A DNA stretch of 64,000 nucleotides from Protula sp. h YS-2021 (Eukaryota; Annelida; Polychaeta; Sabellida; Serpulidae), in contig OX457027.1 in the NCBI GenBank assembly GCA_949752745.1, positions 90,727,720 to 90,791,719 on the forward strand, given 5' to 3'. The notes beneath the pieces were generated by a model. That model searched no databases. It had not been told where the DNA came from and saw nothing but the letters and a program-made list of their open reading frames with translations. Of this stretch, positions 55,194 to 64,000 are shown piece after piece (position 1 is the stretch's first letter; each line of letters begins with the position of its first letter). The position numbers were made by a program, and so were the translations under genes.

Positions 55194-55574
55194 GCCCGTA
55201 TTCAATAACTTGGCTCAAACTCATACTCAAATTCAGTCTGAAATCTGAGTTTCAATTTCACTCAAGCATTTCCTCAAAATATGAGTTTAAGATTTTCAAC
55301 GTCGAAGCTCCGCTGAACACTGGACTCTTTCCGTGGGCAGCGGGCGAAATGTTTGCATGCATAATTTCAAATGACTGAAATAAATCATTTAAACATGTTA
55401 TGGTGAGAAAAAAGTTCACTAGCTACTTTATTTGACTTTGAGTTTAAGCCACTTTCTAGTCTAGCCTCATTTTGAGCTGAAGTTTTACTTATTGAAGGAC
55501 TGAAGCTCATGCTTAACTCACATTTTGAGTTTGAGCGTAAGTTTTGAGTTTGAGCCACGTTACCGAATACGGGC
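55194..55574. mobile_element. 381-bp MITE-like element with GCCCGTATTC ends
   Basis: GCCCGTATTCAATAACTTGG at the left and the complement of GAATACGGGC at the right (55565-55574), with GGCTCAAACTCA kept on both sides. The interior repeats GAGTTTGAG motifs. No ORF. Confidence 0.6.
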
Positions 55575-56515
55575 ACAGACATCCACATGAACAGAAACAA
55601 AGAGACTCTCTTTGTGCTTGTACAGTGAAATTTGCATTATGTACAAGCGAAAGGACACTAAAACTTCGGTTTGTTAGAACGATCTTCTTAAGAAATTGCA
55701 TAAGTTTTTACGCTTGGGTTCGTCTTCTTTAATTTCTTAAATAAAGAACTGTTTAAATGAATGTTTTAAAAATGGGATTTCCTTCTGTTGTCAAAATGTG
55801 CATCACTTGAAACATTTTTAAAAATTCAGATTTCGGAAATATTTCAAAAATTTTATATTTAGCAATTTTATGCAACGATGATTTGGTGTTGCCAATTACA
55901 TTTTTGAGACAACGAACAATGGAGACGCGGTAGACTGAGGCTAGTCACGTCACATTTAAATCCCGCAATATAAACAACCAACTGACAGCTCAAAAGCGCC
56001 TCAAAAGACAAATAATTCGCGCTTATAATTCTTACTTTGGAACAGCTGATTCGAGTCATAAAAAGGGATCAGCTGTCTACAGCTACTGGGCACAGTGGAG
56101 CATCTGCGCACCCAGGGCTCACCAGTAAAGGTCCGATAACAGGTATATTGGTCCAGGATTTTATTCTTTATCATTTCTAAATTTATTTCTAAGAATTTAA
56201 AGGTGTTTTTAATACATCTGCATTGTAATTTGGTGTTCATATAGGTCCTTTCTGATAAGTAAATACTGTGGATAAATTAAATGGTTTAATTGATAAAGTG
56301 GGCCGACTGATTTAGACTGATTTCCAGAGTGATAGAAAATGACGTATGAACAGATGGAGCTAGGAACAGCTAGGGATTCAGTCCAAAAAAACATAAGCGG
56401 CCTTTAATTTCCTCTTCATCTGAGATACGACCTGAAGTGTCTGAAATTCTTTCAACATGCAAAGCAACATGATGCTGGGGATTAGAACTTCAAGTTATGG
56501 TAAAAAAGTCATATT
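55575..56515. other. No gene seen
   Basis: AT-rich sequence without a convincing exon. The missing 5' non-coding exon of VPS35 could lie here or beyond. Confidence 0.4.
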
Positions 56516-56516
56516 C

Positions 56517-57000
56517 TGGCGTGTATATAACTCTCAAATGCTTCTTATATACACGCCACCGTTATTATCTACATTGAAAAACTTTCCTTTACACATTCTA
56601 ATAGTAGCGACAGTAACTTACAAAAATCCATTTCTTTTCAAAATCTGGCGTGTAGACAAGAGATATTTATCTTATATACACGCCACCACAACTATTTTGT
56701 ATATGTGGTGTAGTTTAATATTGTCAATATGAAAACTCTTCAATTATTGTTTTCCTATACTTTATTGTGGTGTGTATATAAGGCAGTGTGACATCTTATT
56801 TAAACACCACATATTCTGGCGTGTATATAACATCTAAATGCTTCTTATATACACGCCACCGTTTACTCGAATTTGATGGATTTTGTTTGGTCTCTGTTCA
56901 AAGTAAAGGCGTGTGTATAAGACTGAATAACATGATAAATTACCTGCCAAAGATTCTGGCGTGTATATAACACTTAATATGGTTCTTATATACACGCCAG
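56517..57000. repeat. Cluster of short hairpins with GGCGTGTATATAA arms
   Basis: TGGCGTGTATATAA paired with TTATATACACGCCA across 13-16 bp occurs at 56517-56558, 56817-56858 and 56957-57000. Degenerate versions lie at 56645-56688 and 56766-56811. A further one is at 58589-58632. Confidence 0.8.
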
Positions 57001-57302
57001 GGTTATTATGTACCTTGCAAAAAATTTTCTTTAAGCTTCGTAATGGATATGATTTAAACTTGCTGTAATTTATTTTTTCATGAAAATGTCGGTTATTATG
57101 ACCACACGGAATCTTATGCTCTTTCAAATACACCACTGAACAAGATAGAAAGCTGTATGACTGCCGCCATTTTTAGAACAAATTAAATTGTACTCTAAAA
57201 GGGCTAACTTTTAATAGATTACGGTGATATAATGAGTAATTAAGATGAATTAATAAGAAAGTTATTTATCGTTCATAACAGTGTTTAGATTACCGTTATT
57301 GA

Positions 57303-58501
57303 TAGTCCTAGATCGACTCTTGCGGTCTTCCTATGACAGCAAGAGTCATAGTTCCTATAATAGGAAATGCCATTGATGTCAATTTTCGAATCCGGGACAG
57401 AAGGGCCCTGGACAAAAGGGCGTTGGACATAACGGCCTTTCCCAAAACGGCCTTTTCCAAAAGGGCCTTTCCCAAAACGGCCCTAAATGAAAAGTTGGAC
57501 AAAAGGGCCTTGAGAAATTTTTTCTTGGATATGATTCTCAAAATTATTTATATTTTTTGTGTAATAAAATAACAACTTCAAAAATAAAGTTTATTGATTT
57601 AACAAAAATGGTCACAGTTCAAGTAAAGACCTCAAATTCAGAACTCCTTATATATCGGCAAGACACTGACACGCCAACATTATTCGGCTTAGCGCGTGTT
57701 TGAACAGCACAGTGCAGAGGAACAAAACAAGGGACAGAGATTATCTTTTGTGGCTAAATGACTCCGAAATCTGGCATTTAAAGACAGTGATGGGAAGTAA
57801 CTCAAAGAGGCTTTGCAATGAGTAAAACATCAAGGCAGTGATTGGTACAAACAGGGATTATCCTGTGGCACAGAGCTTCGGAAATCTCAAGAGAATTATG
57901 GGGAGTAATCGACACAAAACATCAAGGAAGTTATCTGTAATAACACAATGAAGTGTGTTTTTTACTTATTTTATCACATATTTTATTAAACAATTAAAAC
58001 TCAAAATCCTTGAAAAAATTCTCAAGGCCCTTCTGTCCAACTTTTCATTTAGGGCCGTTTTGGGAAAGACCCATATGTCCAAGGCCCTTCTGTCTGGATA
58101 CCCAATTTTCAAATCTCGGCGCACGACTGGGGCCAACGGCGTTATTTTAGAAAGGGTGCATCACATAAATGGCCCAATTATAAATTATGGCGCACAAGTT
58201 TTATGGTCAAATAACAATTTTTTACTGAGAAAAATGTGTGTTTTCTTGAGATCAGGATATCGAATCCCTCATTATCGCCCACATCATCAGTAAATCCGCA
58301 GTTGCAAAACCACGCTTCACTCTAGTTTGGGAGTTTCGCTGAGGTCGAAAATAACGCGCCAGGGTACTTCTCAGTTTGTTTTCCAAGAAAAAGCCTGCCA
58401 GAAAGATCCAGAGCCTCGAAAATTGAGATCAATGGCCATTTCTATTTCAGGAACTGTGACCCTTTCTGTCCTAGGAAGATAGAAAGGGTCCGCTGGGACT
58501 A
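57303..58501. mobile_element. MITE family 1 copy (inverted) carrying a nested foldback
   Basis: It starts TAGTCCTAG with the GACTCTTGCGG hairpin end and finishes GTCCGCTGGGACTA. The interior blocks (GTCGTGCGCCGAGATT and others, complemented) match 17758-18263. The inner insertion at 57393-58102 splits it. Confidence 0.75.
57393..58102. mobile_element. Nested foldback element of about 710 bp with GACAGAAGGGC ends
   Basis: GACAGAAGGGCCCTGGAC and repeated AAAACGGCC/AAAAGGGCC units at the left are mirrored at the right (AAGGCCCTTCTGTC). It is flanked by AATTTTCGAATC and AATTTTCAAATC, nearly identical 12-bp sequences that may include the target duplication. No transposase. Confidence 0.6.
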
Positions 58502-59110
58502 CGTTATTGAAAACAAAATCTTGAAATTATTTGAAAGTCCGTGTGTTGTTGTTCCAGACACAAATGTAACATGTAATTGGTTAAAACCCGGCGTGTATAT
58601 AAGGCAGTATTCTGGTTTATATACGCGCCGGCGTGTATATAGACGTTCCCATAAAACTAAGGAAGAGCTGGCTTGGAGCTGATGTCAAGGCGGAGTACGT
58701 TTTTTAACATAGCAATTCTATAAGACGCATACCATAGTTAAACTCTTCTGATTTATCTATAAACACTGTAAACGAGAATTTAAAAAACCGCGTTATTCGA
58801 CTTTTTTCTTTTAAGCAGATCTTGAGCAATCCACCATTTTTCAATCATGTGACTTCATTAACCTAGGCTTCTAGATAGCCATCGATGGCGCAGTAATTGT
58901 CAATGCTTGATGCTGCTTGCACGCTTATTTATAATTTGTAACATTATAACATTATAACATTTAACTATGTTTTTAGTAACAGCTAAAACATATAATATTT
59001 TATGCATCCGAAAAAACTGGAGTGCATTTTTTTACTTGTTTGTATGGCTGATAGCTTGCCTTGGCGTCCGTGTACACGATTCCGGGCTATCTTGAAAATA
59101 ACTTTTGATG
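58502..59110. other. No gene seen
   Basis: AT-rich, with one GGCGTGTATATA hairpin (58589-58632). Confidence 0.45.
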
Positions 59111-59116
59111 AAACTC

Positions 59117-60183
59117 AGTAGGGGGAAATAAGGATTCCACTGCAGTCAATCATCGTGACGTCATCAATCACGTGATCAATTAAGTCAATTAAGCCAATTA
59201 AGCCCGCTGTCACCTGTCAATCATTCTGACGTCATAATGACGTCATAGGCGGCATAACCATAGCAACAGAACAGACCCCCCAAAAAAGTGATGACCTCCC
59301 CCCCCCCCCCTAGGCGGCAGTCGAGAATTTTTTTTTTTTGGGTGGCAGGTGGCAGTCTGGACAGACCAGCATTGCGTCGTAATTCTCATTTGATTTGACT
59401 GTGCAGTTGGTTTTGAAAATAAAAAAAATATATATAGGAAGTTGTTGCAAGACTGCCGCTTTATATCTACTTTAAAGTTAAAAAAAAATGCTCTCGTTGA
59501 CTAGTTTTTTTAACCATTTACTCCCGTACTGGTTTATGAATTGTGTATTTTGACTGGTCAGTCTGTTTTGCAACATTTTACAGCATTGTAGATTTTTTTT
59601 TACTAAAAAATGTCCAAACACAAAACAACAGAAAAAAACTCACCTAAATATATTATCTCTTACTAATCTAAATTAATATTTTACAAACCATTTACTATGC
59701 TATCCTAAAAGAGTTAGCATCTGTATTAAAAGTTAAAAGAAAAAGGTTAGCACATATTTTTTTAGAATGCTCTTTCAATATGTAAAAGTTCTCGCCTGTT
59801 CCCTAAGAGTAATTCTTTTCTCAAATAGCTTAAAAGTACAAAGTCTACTGTTGTACACTAAAACACACAGCTCTTGTTATGCAGTGTTTGTAAACAGACA
59901 GGCGGCAAAGCCAGCGTTGCTATGGATACTGTAACAGGTGGTAAAAATCAACATTGCTAGCAGTAGTATGGTAATGGGGATTCCAGCAGTCGGGACAGAT
60001 CCCCCTCTCCCCCCTCCTAGCCGGCAGTCGGGACAGACCCCCCTCCCCCCGAGCCGACAGTCGGGACAGACCCCCCTCTTACTTAAAGTTGCGATAACTT
60101 TCGTTATAGTTGACCGATTTGTATGAAAATTTCACTGTTTGATTCAGTTTTATGTAAACTTTTGTTATAAATCATGGGCTAGT
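59117..60183. repeat. Left terminal inverted repeat of the mini-Maverick
   Basis: It pairs with 62060-63139. It contains three TGACGTCA palindromes (59156, 59226, 59238), a CACGTG and repeated CGGGACAGACCCCC units. Confidence 0.88.
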
Positions 60184-60280
60184 CATCCTTTAATTACTTT
60201 GTTGATGAAAAACATTATAAGTATTCAAAGGCACTAAAGGCGGCTATAAGGAAAAACAATGCATTCTTTGAAGAGCTGCT

Positions 60281-60372
60281 AGATATGGAGAGGAGGAGGA
60301 TGGTAGCAGTGACGAAGAAAGTGGCATGGACAGTGAGGTGCAACAGAGTGAAACAGATGCAGAAGAATTATA
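60281..60372 (+). pseudogene. Acidic C-terminal remnant of an unidentified gene
   Basis: A + frame ends in an acidic stretch (DGSSDEESGMDSEVQQ) and a stop at about 60372, directly before AT-rich repeats. It is convergent with the PC4-like remnants, as the structural block is in the large element. Its identity is unknown. Confidence 0.3.
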
Positions 60373-60374
60373 AT

Positions 60375-60535
60375 TAATTTTGTATTATTATGTATTATAT
60401 TCAAGTATTGCATCATTATGTATTATATTCAAGTATTTTATTATTATGTATTATATCCAAGTATTGTATCATTATGTATTATATTCAAGTATTTTATTAT
60501 TATGTATTATATCCAAGTATTGCATGAGAAAAATA
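60375..60535. repeat. ATTATGTATTATATTCAAGT tandem repeat
   Basis: About five copies of a unit of roughly 33 bp between the convergent gene remnants. Confidence 0.8.
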
Positions 60536-60708
60536 AATAAGTTGAAAAGCATCATATGTGTTTTTATTGAATATTACAAATATGTACAATTATGATACAA
60601 ACAAAACTATTTCAAACACATATTATGTTAATACATGTGCAGATTCACAAGAACTTAACTTAAAATTTTATAACAACTAACTTCACATGAACATAGATCA
60701 TGTTAATT

Positions 60709-60894
60709 TCATAGTCTACATATGAAGACAATTTTATTTGAACTACATATCAAATGTACATGCCCATATGAGTCAAAGCTAAGTTTAAAGTTCTTGTCAA
60801 GCTTCAAAACCTTCGCTCCAATCTTCTGCACTGAGGGTGATGAAATCATAGCATCCACTAAGCTCGTCATGCAGTTAAAAGTGTATACAGTCAT
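60709..60894 (-). pseudogene. Decayed PC4-like small protein (relative of 5229-5573)
   Basis: One frame reads DELSGCYDFITLSAEDW, recognisably like DELTEGCDIITLSTVEW at the end of the gene at 5229-5573, but it is surrounded by stops and continues in other frames. It lies downstream of the PC4-like remnant on the same strand, matching the gene order of the large element. Confidence 0.55.
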
Positions 60895-60939
60895 CTCGCT
60901 GTCTACTCATCCATCTTCTGACAGTCATTACATTTATAC

Positions 60940-61445
60940 ACATCCATTTTCTGAAGCATGAGATCCACTGACGTCATTTGCTTCTTCATCATTTGCAGTC
61001 TTTCAATGACAACAAAATTCCCTTCTTGGTAGGATATAACCTCCCAGATGCATGATTCGTAATATATTTACGAATGTTAATCATCACTTTCTGTTGATAT
61101 TTCACCAATTTAATATATGTTTCTCCATTAATGGGTATCATAACCAGTGAATCGTCTACACGCATCTTCTTCATGGTGCTATCAGCTTTACGCTCCGGTT
61201 CTCGCTTCAGATTAGACTCTGTCTCAATTTTTCGCATTTTACATGACGCCGTCTTAGCTGGTACCTCATCTCGTTTTATCTTTCTAAAATGTGGCCGCTT
61301 TTGAAGCTGCTGACGTGACTTCACCTTGGACTTTACCATGGGCACTGCCTTAGACTTTGCTGTAGGTATTGTCTCAGGCTTTGCTATAAAATTTTTCTTC
61401 AGGCATTGTCATAGATGGTAGTTGTTGTTCACTCACTGCAGACAT
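60940..61445 (-). pseudogene. Decayed PC4-like gene with frameshifts
   Basis: The region from 61345 to 60989 encodes a basic, PC4-type C-terminus: GETYIKLVKYQQKVMINIRK followed by PTKKGILLSL, clearly related to the PC4-like protein at 5989-6360. The frame ends at two adjacent TGA codons just after the conserved KDCK, and the remaining helix continues in another frame. A likely original ATG at 61445 is separated from the main frame by a further break. A TATA-like box lies upstream. It is non-functional as written. Confidence 0.72.
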
Positions 61446-61498
61446 GTTCACTCTTCAGTATCTTGATACAGAATGTGCGTTATGTCTGAGGGCAGGTG

Positions 61499-61507
61499 CC
61501 TTTTATG
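61499..61507 (-). promoter_or_regulatory. TATA-like box of the decayed PC4-like gene
   Basis: CATAAAAGG on the minus strand, 54-62 bp upstream of the ATG at 61445, the same spacing class as the TATA box of the gene at 5989-6360. Confidence 0.45.
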
Positions 61508-61530
61508 CTCTATAGTGAGTTGTCTTAATA

Positions 61531-61592
61531 CGTTGAACATGTTGAACAACATGTTGAACAACAACATGTTGAACATGTTAAACATGTAATCA
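61531..61592. repeat. GTTGAACATGTTGAACAACA repeat
   Basis: Five or so overlapping AACATGTT palindromes upstream of the decayed gene. Confidence 0.75.
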
Positions 61593-61639
61593 AAATATGA
61601 TGTGTAACTTGTTCAAACTTGTTAAAATTGCTGACTCAG

Positions 61640-62160
61640 CAGAATTTAAACTAAACTGAATCAAACAGTGAAATTTTCATACAAATTGGTTAAGTATGAC
61701 GAAATTCAGGTCAATTTTAAGTTAAAATAGAGGCATGCGACAAAAAATGTATACAGCCGTCGGTGCAACTAGCCCACGACTATGATAAAACTAGATATAA
61801 AACTGAATCAAACAGTGAAATTTTCATACAAATCGGTCAACTATAACGAAAGTTATCGCAATTTTAAGTTAAAATGGCGACTTGTTGCAAAAATGCATAC
61901 AGCCGTCGGTGCAAGTAGCCCATGATAATGTTAAAACTTTACATAAAACTGAATCAAATGGTAAAATTTCCAGGTAAATCGGTCAAGCATATTGAAAGTT
62001 ATCTCAATTTTATGTTAAAATGGAGACATGTTACAAAGATACATACAGTCATCTGCGCAACTAGCTCATGATTTATAACAAAAGTTTACATAAAACTGAA
62101 TCAAACAGTGAAATTTTCATACAAATCGGTCAACTATAACGAAAGTTATCGCAACTTTAA
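61640..62160. repeat. Subterminal repeat of about 150 bp, 3-4 copies
   Basis: AACTGAATCAAACAGTGAAA with TTTTCATACAAATCGGT and AACGAAAGTTATCGCAA recurs at about 61655, 61800, 61945 and 62092; the last is inside the right TIR. Confidence 0.85.
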
Positions 62161-63139
62161 GTAAGAGGGGGTCTGTCCCGACGGTCGGCTAGGGGGGGAG
62201 GGGGAGCGGGGTCTGTCCCGACTGCCGGCTGGGGGGGGGGGGAGAGGGGGATCTGTCCCGACTGCTGGAATCCCCATTACCATACTACTGCTAGCAATGT
62301 TGATTTTTACCACCTGTTACAGTATCCATAGCAACGCTGGCTTTGCCGCCTGTCTGTTTACAAACACTGCATAACAAGAGCTGTGTTTTAGTGTACCACA
62401 GTAGACTTTGTACTTTTAAGCTATTTGAAAAAAGAATTACTCATAGAGAACAGGCGAGAACAGGCGAGAACTTTTACATATTGAAAGAGCATTCTAAAAA
62501 ATATGTGCTAACCTTTTTCTTTTAACTTTTAATACGGATGCTAACTCTTTTAGGATAGCATAGTAAATGGTTTGTAAAATATTAATTTAGATTAGTAAGA
62601 GATAATATCTTTAGGTGAGTTTTTTTCTGTTGTTTTGTGTTTGGACATTTTTTAGTAAAAAAAAATCTACAATGCTGTAAAATGTTGCAAAACAGACTGA
62701 CCAGTCAAAATACACAATTCATAAACCAGTACGGGAGTAAATGGTTAAAAAAACTAGTCAACGAGAGCATTTTTTTTTAACTTTAAAGTAGATATAAAGC
62801 GGCAGTCTTGCAACAACTTCCTATATATATTTTTTTTATTTTCAAAACCAACTGCACAGTCAAATCAAATGAGAATTACGACGCAATGCTGGTCTGTCCA
62901 GACTGCCACCTGCCACCCAAAAAAAATTTCTCGACTGCCGCCTGGGGGGGGGGGGGGGAGGTCATCACTTTTTTGGGGGGTCTGTTCTGTTGCTATGGTT
63001 ACGCCGCCTATGACGTCATTATGACGTCAGAATGATTGACAGGTGACAGCGGGCTTAATTGGCTTAATTGACTTAATTGATCACGTGATTGATGACGTCA
63101 CGATGATTGACTGCAGTGGAATCCTTATTTCCCCCCACT
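62060..63139. repeat. Right terminal inverted repeat of the mini-Maverick
   Basis: It is the complement of 59117-60183 with scattered substitutions and small homopolymer differences. Confidence 0.88.
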
Positions 63140-63145
63140 AAACTC

Positions 63146-64000
63146 GGCGTGAGCACTCATATATATACTATGCAATTGGTTTATATTTTGCAATACATAC
63201 CTATTACATTACAGCAGATATAGATAAAGCAAATTAAAGCCTCGTCCCTATGGTTTCCACACCGTCACATATCTAACAGTTTTTCTCTAGGAAATCATTC
63301 CTGCTCTTAAAGGCTTCATTCGCATTAGGTAGGAAGATTAAGTCCTTCACAATTTCATGCAAATCCTCAAACGAAGCCATTTTTGGAAATTTTATCATGT
63401 CATTGTGTCCATTTTGCTTATCTATTTCTCCCCACAATCGATTTGATTGGTTCATAAGAATGATTGAAACTGTTTACACGTACAACATTATCTTCATAGC
63501 TCGCGCTCAGAAAAATCTTTAAACAAGTCATTGAGCAAACATTAAACAATATAGTACTATAGCCTTTCATAAAACAATTTAAAGCTGTGACTTGTTCACT
63601 TATTTATAATGTAAAATTCCGTAAAATATTTTATAAAGAACTAAATTAGTTGCCCAATAAAAACTTTATATCTTAGTCTCAGGAATGTATTTCAATTACT
63701 CATATTTTTTGTACAAACGGATAACGACTGTTGATAAATAATTTCTAAAACTCCCAATACAAGTTGTGGAAAATGAGATACTAAACAACATCACAAATTT
63801 CAGATTTACCTCTGAATTTATTAAGGGTGGCTCTAAAGTTATTTTGAAGCTAACGAAAGTCTTTTTTCGACAGTTATTACCATCTCCATATAATTTGACT
63901 TAAATTTGAACTTGTCTAAGAGTTCTTAATCAAGTTAAGTTATAAATAACAGATATATTTTTGCAAAACAATATTCGAGAGAAAAAGTTAATAGCTTAAA
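63146..64000. other. No gene seen
   Basis: AT-rich. A 60-codon minus ORF (63273-63455) has an ATG in good context (AAAATGGCTTCG, internal) and might be an exon, but no splice or homology evidence supports it. Confidence 0.4.

Larger units (their letters stand above)
59117..63139. mobile_element. 4,023-bp non-autonomous mini-Maverick with 1.07-kb TIRs and 6-bp target duplication
   Basis: The direct repeat AAACTC lies at 59111-59116 and 63140-63145. The ends read AGTAGGGGGAAATAAGG and, complemented, AGTGGGGGGAAATAAGG; Maverick/Polinton termini begin AGT and make 6-bp duplications. The TIRs (59117-60183 and 62060-63139) are highly similar throughout. The interior retains decayed PC4-like genes (60709-61445, -) in the same order and strand as in the 15-kb element, but no polymerase, capsid or integrase. 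Confidence 0.88.

Noticed and set aside
63273..63455. 60-codon minus ORF with a plausible Kozak ATG
   Set aside because: No recognisable motif and no clear splice donor or homology; kept only as a note in the last region.

Overview
This is metazoan genomic DNA. It holds two spliced housekeeping genes, one large and apparently intact Maverick/Polinton (endogenous adintovirus-like) element, one small non-autonomous Maverick relative, several MITE/foldback elements and an unusual density of intronic tandem repeats. The host is probably a marine invertebrate. I lean towards a lancelet, because I recall minisatellites overlapping exon-intron boundaries being reported in amphioxus, but I cannot verify the species from sequence.

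Region 1 (1 to about 15.2 kb) is a Maverick/adintovirus whose left end lies outside the window. On the + strand are the chromodomain end of the integrase, packaging ATPase, three small conserved or putative genes, minor capsid protein, a basic pX-like protein, major capsid protein and an adenain-like protease, nearly all joined by short stop/start overlaps. On the - strand are four small PC4-like genes, the protein-primed family B DNA polymerase and a zinc-binding accessory gene with a truncated copy. At the right are two + strand accessory genes (a zinc-finger protein and a RING protein), each behind a copy of the same duplicated promoter module. No core ORF is visibly broken.

Region 2 (15.2-22 kb) has no recognised gene. 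It is T-rich repeat plus a cluster of a TA-flanked MITE family, one copy of which is interrupted by a 1.1 kb foldback element with an 8-bp target duplication.

Region 3 (22.1-23.1 kb, +) is SYS1, a Golgi membrane protein: three coding exons, 155 aa. Region 4 (25.9-54.6 kb, -) is VPS35, the retromer subunit: 17 coding exons that join in phase to 795 aa. The two genes converge tail to tail.

The VPS35 introns are the most striking part. At least seven of its exon edges (exons 1, 5, 7, 10, 13, 15, 16) have been duplicated into the neighbouring intron together with their splice site. Three of these have grown into kilobase-scale minisatellites, and the exon-13 array carries about 28 copies of the exon end plus its donor. 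The largest intron (10.5 kb) is mostly a 114-bp satellite with higher-order structure.

Region 5 (55-64 kb) holds MITEs, hairpin repeats, a nested foldback and a 4,023-bp mini-Maverick. The latter has 1.07-kb terminal inverted repeats, a perfect 6-bp target duplication (AAACTC) and decayed copies of two PC4-like genes in the same order and strand as in the large element. The last 0.85 kb shows nothing I can name.
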